DNA of 6,489 nucleotides from contig JALVLE010000007.1 of the NCBI GenBank assembly GCA_027033555.1, forward strand, positions 1 through 6,489, given 5' to 3'. The translations under genes were made by a program, and so were the position numbers. Positions 1 through 6,212 of the stretch are shown here, piece after piece. The notes below the pieces were generated by a model. That model did no database searches. It was not told where the DNA came from and saw only the letters and a program-made list of their open reading frames with translations. Every line of letters starts with the position of its first letter. Positions within the stretch are counted from its first letter, which is position 1. This stretch comes from Caldifarciminota bacterium (GTDB lineage: Bacteria; Hydrothermota; Hydrothermia; UBA1063; CAJXJZ01).

Positions 1-378
1 TTCATCAACTCCTCTTTTGTTCTCTGGCTTCTGCCTGAGTTCTGCTCCAATTCCTTCAAAATATACATCGTTTTCAAATTTAAAACTCTCAAATTTTCTC
101 AAATATTCTTGTTCTTTGTAGGATGTGGTAAAGAAAAACGTTCTGAACTTACCATCTTTATTTTTCTTGAGTTCCTCCAGAATCAATTTTCCCACATCAA
201 AACCATCCTTGTCTTTTGTCCAGAAAGCGAGATTAACATCTATCACAAATATATCGTACTCATTCAAATTCAACTTGCTTATCTCGTCCAGATCATTTAT
301 AACATATATATCATCACCACGAATTCCTTTATATGCCTTTCTTTGTCTTCTATGGTCTTCTACTACTAAAATTTTCAT
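1..378 (-). CDS. Receiver-like (CheY-like) response regulator, partial at C-terminus
   Basis: An open frame of 126 codons reads leftward from an ATG at 378 and leaves the window without a stop. The N-terminus MKILVVEDH is the classic first strand and acidic pair of a receiver domain (E7, D8). The probable phosphoacceptor is D47 in FVIDVNL, and FFFTTSY (81-87) supplies the conserved Thr/Ser (T84 or T85) after the fourth strand. The lysine normally found before a Pro near residue 105 is not recognisable: the stretch reads DVYFEGI. The loop after D47 (AFWTKDKDGFD) is longer than usual. The domain fills residues 1 to about 115, so any output domain lies outside the window. The start at 378 is chosen because GGAGG (387-391 on this strand) sits 8 bases upstream; an in-frame ATG at 396 lies before that site. 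Seen: the motifs and frame. Inferred: a signalling role, with the partner kinase unknown. Confidence 0.72.
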   Translation of the reverse strand, partial: MKILVVEDHRRQRKAYKGIRGDDIYVINDLDEISKLNLNEYDIFVIDVNLAFWTKDKDGFDVGKLILEELKKNKDGKFRTFFFTTSYKEQEYLRKFESFKFENDVYFEGIGAELRQKPENKRGVDE

Positions 379-412
379 CTCTTCCACCTCCTGCATCTGT
401 AACATATGATAG

Positions 413-441
413 ATTATAACGCAGAAGGAAGGAATAATAAA
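413..441 (-). promoter_or_regulatory. Candidate promoter for the receiver-like gene
   Basis: On the minus strand a perfect TATAAT (plus positions 413-418) is preceded, after 17 bases, by TTTATT (436-441), a weak match to TTGACA. Transcription would begin near 406, giving a leader of about 28 bases to the ATG at 378 that includes the ribosome binding site. The -10 box is convincing; the -35 box is poor and the surrounding sequence is AT-rich, so chance is possible. Confidence 0.4.
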
Positions 442-502
442 ACACACAAAAAAAACAATTAGCGCCTTAGCTTAAATATTACTCTCCAAATCTTATCTTT
501 CA

Positions 503-531
503 TTGACTGTTCTTTTAGATTATCATAAAAT
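503..531 (+). promoter_or_regulatory. Sigma-70-type promoter of tRNA-Gln / ftcD / cysS
   Basis: TTGACT (503-508, five of six consensus bases) is followed by exactly 17 bases and TAAAAT (526-531, five of six). Initiation would fall near 538, about five bases before the mature tRNA 5' end, a common arrangement for bacterial tRNA genes. Because only 19 bases separate the tRNA from ftcD, this is also the best candidate promoter for the two downstream protein genes. Confidence 0.62.
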
Positions 532-542
532 TAAAACACTAC

Positions 543-617
543 TGGGGCGTCGTCCAATGGGCAGGACACAGGATTTTGGATCCTGCGATCCAGGTTCGAA
601 TCCTGGCGCCCCAGCCA
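543..617 (+). tRNA. tRNA-Gln (anticodon UUG), CCA encoded
   Basis: The sequence folds into a complete cloverleaf. The acceptor stem is TGGGGCG (543-549) paired with CGCCCCA (607-613), with discriminator G614 and an encoded CCA at 615-617. The D stem is GTCC/GGAC (552-555, 564-567). The anticodon stem is CAGGA/TCCTG (569-573, 581-585) around loop TTTTGGA, placing anticodon TTG at 576-578, which reads CAA and, by wobble, CAG. A four-base variable region follows. The T stem is CCAGG/CCTGG (590-594, 602-606) with loop TTCGAAT. The U1-A72 pair and G73 are typical glutamine identity features. No mismatch was found in any stem. The next gene begins 19 bases after the CCA end, implying a joint transcript that must be cut to release the tRNA. 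Confidence 0.96.
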
Positions 618-636
618 TTTAATTTAAGGAGGGCTT

Positions 637-2301
637 ATGGAAAAAATTGTGGAATGCGTCCCCAATTTCAGCGAAGGAAGAAATCCACAGATAATCAAGG
701 CTATTACCGACGAAATTAAAAATGTGGAAAACGTTGTCCTGCTTGATGTGGACCCGGGACAGGCTGCCAATAGAACGGTGGTTACATTTGCAGGAGAACC
801 TGAAGCTGTTAAAGAGGCGGCTTTCAGGGCCATTAAAAAGGCCATAGAACTTATTGATATGCGCAAGCATAAAGGTGAACACCCAAGACTTGGTGCCGTT
901 GACGTTGTTCCCTTTGTCCCGGTAAAAGGTGTCACGATGGACGAGGTAGTAAAACTCTCCCATGAGGTTGCAGAAAGGGTGGCAAGGGAACTCGGTGTGC
1001 CTGTGTATATGTACGAATACTCAGCTACAAAACCAGAAAGAAAATCTTTATCCGAAATCCGGAAAGGGGAATATGAGGGGCTTCCGGAAAAACTGAAAGA
1101 CCCGGAATGGAAACCTGATTACGGAGAGCCTGTTTTTAACCCTAAATCAGGCGCTATGGTAATAGGTGCGCGCGATTTTCTTATAGCATACAATATTAAC
1201 CTCAACACAAAAGATAAAAAATTAGCGCATAAAATAGCAAAAGAGATACGGGAAAAAGGGAAGCTGGTCAAGCAGGAAGATGGGACAAAGATACGTGTTC
1301 CGGGCAAACTCAAGCACGTAAGAGCGATTGGGTGGTATATAGAGGAATATGGGATTGCCCAAATTTCTATAAATCTGACAAATTATAAAGAGACACCTTT
1401 ATGGAAGGTCTTTGAAACAGCAGAAGAGGAAGCACAAAAACTTGGTCTCAGAGTTACAGGGAGCGAGATAGTTGGACTTGTTCCCCTTGATGCCATCCTT
1501 GAGACCGGGAAGTATTTCCTTAAAAAACAGGGCAAATCAAGGGGTATTCCGGAAAAGGAGATTGTTCATATAGCAATCAAATCCCTGGGGCTCAACGATG
1601 TGGCTCCCTTTGAACCTGAGAAAAAAATAATAGATTACCTTTTGAAAGACCCTGCAAAAGAACGCCTTAGGAAAATGACTCTTACTGAATTCGCGGATGA
1701 GCTTTCCACTGATTCACCAGCCCCTGGAGGTGGGAGTGTAGCTGCCCTACTTGGCGCACTTTCTGCTGCTCTATCTTCAATGGTAGCCAACCTAACACAT
1801 GGTAAGAAAAAATACCAGGATGTGTGGGATGAAATTGAAGAGGTTGCAATTAAAGGACAGACGTTGAAAGACAAATATCTTGAGCTTATTGACGAGGACA
1901 CTCTGGCATTCAATGAGGTAATGGCAGCTTACTCTCTTCCCAAGAAAACAGAAGAGGAGAAAAAGAAAAGAGAGGAAGCTATAAAAGAGGCATCAAAAAA
2001 AGCAACGCTTGTACCACTTAAGGTGCTGAGATACACGAAAGAACTTCTATATATAGCAGAAATTGCCGCTAAAAAAGGAAATGTGAACTCCATAAGCGAT
2101 GCGGGTGTGGCTGCAACTGCAGCTAAGGGTTGTGCCCGTGCAGCTTATCTTAACGTGATTATTAATACTTCTGGAATTGATGATGAGGAATTTAAAAAGA
2201 AGGTTAACGAAGAAGCGGCATCTATACTTGCGGAGGTTTTGGAAAAAGCAGAAGAAATCTTCAAATATGTTGAGTCAAAAATTAAAGAGAGCGGACAATG
2301 A
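637..2301 (+). CDS. ftcD: Bifunctional glutamate formiminotransferase / formimino-THF cyclodeaminase
   Basis: This 554-residue protein carries both activities of the animal-type FTCD enzyme (about 541 residues in mammals). The first domain transfers the formimino group from formiminoglutamate to tetrahydrofolate; the second deaminates the product to 5,10-methenyl-THF and ammonia. The transferase spans residues 1 to about 300: it opens with ECVPNFSEGR, and GEHPRLGAVD places H82 at the position of the known catalytic histidine of the porcine enzyme. GARDFLIAYNINLN (177-190) starts its second subdomain. A linker of about 45 residues leads to the cyclodeaminase (about 346-545), marked by STDSPAPGGGSVAAL (357-371), IDEDTLAFNEVMAAY (418-432) and SISDAGVAATAAKG (485-498). 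The start is fixed by AAGGAGGG at 626-633. The stop overlaps cysS in an ATGA, so the two are probably translationally coupled. No hut gene is visible. Known of the family: some formiminotransferases also clear 5-formyl-THF, which could be the role here. Cytoplasmic. Confidence 0.94.
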   Translation: MEKIVECVPNFSEGRNPQIIKAITDEIKNVENVVLLDVDPGQAANRTVVTFAGEPEAVKEAAFRAIKKAIELIDMRKHKGEHPRLGAVDVVPFVPVKGVTMDEVVKLSHEVAERVARELGVPVYMYEYSATKPERKSLSEIRKGEYEGLPEKLKDPEWKPDYGEPVFNPKSGAMVIGARDFLIAYNINLNTKDKKLAHKIAKEIREKGKLVKQEDGTKIRVPGKLKHVRAIGWYIEEYGIAQISINLTNYKETPLWKVFETAEEEAQKLGLRVTGSEIVGLVPLDAILETGKYFLKKQGKSRGIPEKEIVHIAIKSLGLNDVAPFEPEKKIIDYLLKDPAKERLRKMTLTEFADELSTDSPAPGGGSVAALLGALSAALSSMVANLTHGKKKYQDVWDEIEEVAIKGQTLKDKYLELIDEDTLAFNEVMAAYSLPKKTEEEKKKREEAIKEASKKATLVPLKVLRYTKELLYIAEIAAKKGNVNSISDAGVAATAAKGCARAAYLNVIINTSGIDDEEFKKKVNEEAASILAEVLEKAEEIFKYVESKIKESGQ

Positions 2302-3626
2302 AGTTATATAATACCCTTACGAAGAGGATTGAGGAATTCAAGCCGGTGAAAGAGAAAAAGGTGGGCATTTACATGTGTGGAATGACCGTCCAGGATAGGC
2401 CTCACCTCGGACACATACGTTCATTTATGGTAGGAGATGTGCTGAGAAGATATCTGGAATATAAGGGATTTGAAGTTGAATATGTTCAGAATTTTACGGA
2501 TATAGACGATAAAATTATTGCTAAAATGCACGAAGAAAACATAGACTGGAGAGATGTGGGCTGGAAATATACCGAGGAGTATTTAAATGCAGCAGACAGG
2601 CTCAATATTAAAAGAGCAACACACTTTCCAAGGGCTACACAATTTATTCAGGAAATAATTGAGCTTATAGAAGAGCTTATAGAAAAGGGCTTTGCATATG
2701 TAACACCGAAAGGAAATGTGTATTTTGAGGTTTTGAAATTCCCTGAATACGGAAAGTTATCAGGCAAAAAACTTGATGAACTCCGTGAAGGTGCAAGGGT
2801 GGAACCTGATCCTGAGAAAAAGAATCCATTTGATTTTGCTCTGTGGAAAGCAAAAAAAGAGGGAGAGCCTTACTGGTACTCCCCATGGGGGAAAGGGCGT
2901 CCTGGATGGCACATTGAATGCTCCGCCATGTCCACCCATTTTCTCGGCCAGCCCTTTGATATCCACATGGGTGGACAGGACCTTATCTTTCCTCATCATG
3001 AAGATGAAATAGCGCAGGCTGAGGCTGCAAGGGGCAAAAAATTTGTAAATTATTGGGTGCATGTAGGTTTTATGCAAATTAAAGGTGAAAAGATGTCCAA
3101 GTCCACCGGCCTCTTTTTTGCTATTGAGGACATATTAAAGGAATATGACCCTAATACAGTAAGGCTTTTCATTCTTCAGAAGCATTACAGAACTCCGATG
3201 GATTATTCAGAAGAGTACTTAAAAAGTACTGAGGAAGCGTGGAAGAAATTAAATGAGGTAATGAAAAAAGGCGAAAAGGGTCCTATCACAAACAAAAGTC
3301 TTAACAGTGAGCTTCTTTCTGCATTTGAGGAGGCTATGGATGACGATCTCAACACTCCAAAAGCGATAGGCCATATTTTTTCTTTTATAAAAAACCACCC
3401 AGAAGACCCATTTACACCAGCTTTTCTTCTTAAAGTACTCGGTTTTTATACTACCCGGAGGGAGGGTTCAGATCTTCTGGACAAAGTAATGGATATTATT
3501 ATCCGGGTGAGGAATAAACTGAGGAAAGAAAAGCAGTTTATTTATGCTGATTTGATAAGGGACGAGCTTGCACGGGTGGGAATACAGCTAAAAGATGGTA
3601 AAGAGGGGACAACCTGGAACATTTGA
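2298..3626 (+). CDS. cysS: Cysteinyl-tRNA synthetase (CysRS)
   Basis: This class I synthetase charges tRNA-Cys with cysteine in the cytoplasm. The 442 residues are slightly fewer than the 461 of E. coli and the protein looks complete. The HIGH motif is HLGH at 36-39 and the KMSKS motif is 265-269. The four zinc ligands that select cysteine align one residue before E. coli numbering: C27, C208 (WHIECSAMS), H233 and E237 (FPHHEDE). The catalytic fold spans roughly 1-300, a helical tRNA-binding region follows, and the end (IRDELARVGIQLKDGKEGT) is the usual CysRS C-terminal motif. The segment before HIGH reads CGMTVQDRP rather than the common CGPTVYD form, a variant worth noting but not disabling. 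The start overlaps the ftcD stop (ATGA at 2298-2301), with only a weak AAGAGAG site at 2285-2291, which fits coupling to ftcD translation. No terminator hairpin is seen after the stop. Confidence 0.97.
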   Translation: MKLYNTLTKRIEEFKPVKEKKVGIYMCGMTVQDRPHLGHIRSFMVGDVLRRYLEYKGFEVEYVQNFTDIDDKIIAKMHEENIDWRDVGWKYTEEYLNAADRLNIKRATHFPRATQFIQEIIELIEELIEKGFAYVTPKGNVYFEVLKFPEYGKLSGKKLDELREGARVEPDPEKKNPFDFALWKAKKEGEPYWYSPWGKGRPGWHIECSAMSTHFLGQPFDIHMGGQDLIFPHHEDEIAQAEAARGKKFVNYWVHVGFMQIKGEKMSKSTGLFFAIEDILKEYDPNTVRLFILQKHYRTPMDYSEEYLKSTEEAWKKLNEVMKKGEKGPITNKSLNSELLSAFEEAMDDDLNTPKAIGHIFSFIKNHPEDPFTPAFLLKVLGFYTTRREGSDLLDKVMDIIIRVRNKLRKEKQFIYADLIRDELARVGIQLKDGKEGTTWNI

Positions 3627-3630
3627 TTTT

Positions 3631-3659
3631 TTGTATTATCAGGCATTATCGTATATAAT
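3631..3659 (+). promoter_or_regulatory. Candidate promoter for the substrate-binding protein gene
   Basis: A perfect TATAAT (3654-3659) follows TTGTAT (3631-3636) after a 17-base spacer, within the 54-base gap after cysS. The -35 box matches only TTG of the consensus. Initiation near 3666 would leave a very short leader that starts almost at the ribosome binding site (AAAGGAGG, 3667-3674). It suggests that the downstream genes form a separate transcription unit, but read-through from cysS cannot be excluded. Confidence 0.45.
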
Positions 3660-3680
3660 AAAACTCAAAGGAGGAAATAG

Positions 3681-4682
3681 ATGAGAGTACTGCTCGCCAT
3701 AATAGACATCATTCTTGCAGCCATACTCATTTTCATAATTGAATATCCAGTGATAAAGGCAAAGAAGGAAGTGGAAGGTAAGATAGTATATGTTAAGGAT
3801 ATAAGCGCATTGCCCTTGTTTGTAGCAGAGGATCTGGGTTATTTTGATTCCATGAAAGTGAAGGTTAATATTGAAGAAGCAGGAATCGGAGGAGAAGAGG
3901 TAGAGCAGGTAAAAAATGGTACTGTACAGGCAGCTTTCGGAACAGACATGTCCACATTTGTGTATAAAGGGGCAATAAAACCAGACGCCTTTAAGATAAT
4001 TTACGTAACAGAGGCCTCAATAGATAATCCCCAGACAAAGTTGCTTACTCTCAAGACAACCAAATACAGGGGAGTTAAAAGCCTTGAAGGGAAAAAGGTT
4101 GGGTATTATTCATATACAAAAGATAACAGATGGATAAAATATGTTGTGAAAAACGCAGGTGGTGCCCCTGATAAAGTCAAAACACTTCCTCAATCTTCAA
4201 TGGAAGTATTAACAAGCCTGTTTGAAAAGAATGTGGATTTCTTGCTGGCAAGAACACCACAAGCTCAGGTCCTGGAAGCATCCCGGAAAATAAAGGTAGT
4301 TGAAAACGGCTTTCTTGAAAACTATGTGAGTGCTCCGTTTATTATGAATGTGGGCTATACCTCAGTTGCCAATATGCAGTTTTTCTCAGAACCTACAAAA
4401 AGAATAATAAAAGCCATAATGAAGGCTGTGGATTTCATCAGAAATAATCCTGAAAAGGCAATGGAAATTGCTGATAAATACCTTCAAATTGACTCTGTCA
4501 TGGTAACCACAACTCATGTTAACCCGAAGGATATAAAGAAAACGCTCCCTGAATTTCGTAAATCTTACGAGGTGGACCCTGCAGAAATCCAAAAAATAAC
4601 TGATAAAATGCTTGATGCCGAGATTCTCCTCAAAGAAGCAGACTTTTCTGGAGATTTGTTAAGACAACAGGAAGTTAAATAA
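3681..4682 (+). CDS. NitT/TauT-type substrate-binding protein, membrane-anchored, orphan
   Basis: The protein (333 residues) resembles the type 2 periplasmic binding proteins of nitrate/taurine/sulfonate/thiamine-precursor ABC importers (NMT1/THI5-like). Typical marks are DISALPLFVAEDLGYFD (40-56) at the start of the first lobe, a VKNGTVQAAFG segment (78-87), SLEGKKVGY (134-142) opening the second lobe, and a C-terminal helix with NNPEKAMEIADKYL (255-268). Residues 3-24 form one hydrophobic helix followed by Lys-rich sequence. There is no clear signal-peptidase site and no cysteine anywhere in the protein, so it is probably held by an uncleaved N-terminal anchor with the binding domain outside the inner membrane, not as a lipoprotein. 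The start is supported by AAAGGAGG at 3667-3674. No permease or ATPase gene adjoins it, so the ligand is unknown; it could serve a distant importer or act as a sensor. The family is fairly sure, the substrate is not. Confidence 0.8.
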   Translation: MRVLLAIIDIILAAILIFIIEYPVIKAKKEVEGKIVYVKDISALPLFVAEDLGYFDSMKVKVNIEEAGIGGEEVEQVKNGTVQAAFGTDMSTFVYKGAIKPDAFKIIYVTEASIDNPQTKLLTLKTTKYRGVKSLEGKKVGYYSYTKDNRWIKYVVKNAGGAPDKVKTLPQSSMEVLTSLFEKNVDFLLARTPQAQVLEASRKIKVVENGFLENYVSAPFIMNVGYTSVANMQFFSEPTKRIIKAIMKAVDFIRNNPEKAMEIADKYLQIDSVMVTTTHVNPKDIKKTLPEFRKSYEVDPAEIQKITDKMLDAEILLKEADFSGDLLRQQEVK

Positions 4683-4691
4683 GAGTTTAAC

Positions 4692-6212
4692 ATGTTTCCT
4701 GAAAAAAAGGACAGCCTTTTATGGGCTGTCCTTTTTGTTTCAACTTATATTTTATCTTTTTTCCCCTTTAATCTGTATTTATTAGCGCCTGTGGCTTTTT
4801 TATTTCTTTTTGTGTACATTAACAATACAACAAAACATGTTTTCTTGAAAACCACACTTTTGTTTTATCCTTTTTATGCCTTCCACACCTTCTGGATTCT
4901 GCATCTTCAGGTGGAAAAGGGTGTTGAGAAGTTTCTCGTACTTGGACTTTTGCTATTGCCTTTATATCTTTCCCTTTATCCTGGCCTATTTTCATTATTT
5001 AGCAGGCAGATAATGGTAAAAAAATACCCTGTATTCTACAAAATCCTCTGTGTGCCTTCATTATGGGTAATACTGGAATATATAAAATCAACAGGTGCAT
5101 TCGGTTTCCCCTGGATGAACCTTTATTATTCTCAACTTAATCACTACTTTATAGCCTCACTGGCATCCATAACAGGTCCTTATGGCCTCTCTTTTATAAT
5201 TGTTCTCCTGGGCTACTTGTTCTTTATTATTTATAAATCAAGAAGCAGATTATTGTTTTCCTTCACTCTTTTACTGGTTTTAATTCTGGAACTATCTGGT
5301 TATTTGGTCTATAAAAAGCTTAAAAATCTAAAAACAGATTCAGCTCTAAAAGTGGCCATTCTTCAGCCCAATATTCTACCCAGAAATATATATGACCCGC
5401 AAGAATGGTCAAAAACAAGGGACTCTGTGCTATATCTCGTGAGAAAAATTAAAAAAAATAGCGTTGATATTATTGTACTCTCAGAGTCTGCCATCCCTGG
5501 ATATTTCCGATACTCTATAAGGGCAATGAGGCTCTTAAAAGATATTCATGATAGCACAGGAGCTCTTATTCTCTTTGGCACTCAGGATAAGCGAAGAGTA
5601 AAAGAGACTTACAGAACCTTCAACACGGTTATGCTTTTTGACGGCACACATATACTGGATCTATACGATAAACACCATCTCGTACCTTTTGGAGAGTGGC
5701 TTCCATACCAGTATAAACTGCCAGGGAAATTGAAAAAATTCAACCTGGGATGGGGAGATTTTTTTCCAGGCAGTATAAAAACAATTAATATTTCTGGACA
5801 TAAAGCTGGAATACTTATCTGCTTTGAATCAATCTTCCCCGAGATTTCAAGGGAGCTTACAAAAAAAGGCGCTGAGATGCTGTTTGTTTTGACAAATGAC
5901 GGATGGTTTGGTATATCCAAAGGTCCTATAGAACACTTTGAAATGTCTCGTCTAAGAAGTATAGAGACCGGGAGGTATATAGTAAGATCAGCAAAAACGG
6001 GCATATCCGCAGTAATTGAGCCTACAGGACGGGTTATAAAAAAACTCGGGCTATTTAAAAAAGGTATAATTATATATAATGTGCCATTTATAAAAGAGAA
6101 AACTTTTTACACTGTTCATGGGGAGTTTATGGTCTATCTCTCTTTCTTGATTGTCCTTGCATTTTTGGTGTATAATAAGCTTTACACACTAAAGGAAAGG
6201 AGGCATGGTTGA
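4692..6212 (+). CDS. lnt: Apolipoprotein N-acyltransferase
   Basis: Lnt adds the third acyl chain to the N-terminal cysteine of lipoproteins in the inner membrane. The 506 residues fit the family. About seven hydrophobic segments lie within 8-206 and one more at about 479-497, flanking a nitrilase-type domain (about 218-465) on the periplasmic side. The catalytic triad is visible: E265 (LSESAIPG), K327 (YDKHHLVPFGEWLP) and C377 (GILICFESIFPE). E335 and E379 match other residues known to be needed in E. coli Lnt, and GFPWMNLYYSQ (138-148) and LTNDGWFG (400-407) are family motifs. The usual Trp-Pro before the catalytic Glu is Leu-Ser here. The start is the only usable ATG: the first membrane segment begins at once and no other in-frame ATG follows for about 100 codons. 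The ribosome site is weak (AAGAG, 4681-4685), and a terminator-like hairpin covers codons 5-15. The gene lies 9 bases after, and in the same frame as, the upstream gene. Confidence 0.93.
   Translation: MFPEKKDSLLWAVLFVSTYILSFFPFNLYLLAPVAFLFLFVYINNTTKHVFLKTTLLFYPFYAFHTFWILHLQVEKGVEKFLVLGLLLLPLYLSLYPGLFSLFSRQIMVKKYPVFYKILCVPSLWVILEYIKSTGAFGFPWMNLYYSQLNHYFIASLASITGPYGLSFIIVLLGYLFFIIYKSRSRLLFSFTLLLVLILELSGYLVYKKLKNLKTDSALKVAILQPNILPRNIYDPQEWSKTRDSVLYLVRKIKKNSVDIIVLSESAIPGYFRYSIRAMRLLKDIHDSTGALILFGTQDKRRVKETYRTFNTVMLFDGTHILDLYDKHHLVPFGEWLPYQYKLPGKLKKFNLGWGDFFPGSIKTINISGHKAGILICFESIFPEISRELTKKGAEMLFVLTNDGWFGISKGPIEHFEMSRLRSIETGRYIVRSAKTGISAVIEPTGRVIKKLGLFKKGIIIYNVPFIKEKTFYTVHGEFMVYLSFLIVLAFLVYNKLYTLKERRHG
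4704..4736 (+). terminator. Intrinsic-terminator-like hairpin inside the start of lnt
   Basis: AAAAAGGACAGCC (4704-4716) pairs without mismatch with GGCTGTCCTTTTT (4724-4736) across a seven-base loop, and the T-run continues as GTTT. The eight-base GC-containing core (GGACAGCC) plus T-run is the form of a Rho-independent terminator. It begins 12 bases after the lnt ATG and 22 bases after the stop of the substrate-binding protein gene. It could end most transcripts of that gene and let a fraction read through into lnt, or fold in the mRNA and limit lnt translation. The structure is seen directly; its function is inferred. Confidence 0.6.

Noticed and set aside
109..409. Two plus-strand open frames of 86 and 94 codons
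   Set aside because: They lie opposite the receiver-like gene, which has recognisable motifs and a good ribosome site; the plus-strand translations have no family character.
459..475. Short direct repeat TTAGC spaced by eight bases in the intergenic region
   Set aside because: Two copies of five bases are expected by chance and no further copy or symmetry is present, so an operator cannot be supported.
543..617. tRNA gene as an integration (attachment) site
   Set aside because: No integrase, no repeated tRNA 3' end and no foreign gene content is seen on either side; the flanking genes are housekeeping.
2881..2890. Ten-base palindrome CCCCATGGGG in cysS
   Set aside because: It is isolated and inside conserved coding sequence; chance is the simplest explanation.
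2677..3077. Plus- and minus-strand open frames inside cysS
   Set aside because: They overlap the well-supported zinc-ligand and KMSKS region of cysS in other frames and show no domain or ribosome site.
5609..6004. Minus-strand open frame of 131 codons
   Set aside because: It is antisense to the catalytic domain of lnt, with no independent motif; it is a shadow of coding sequence.
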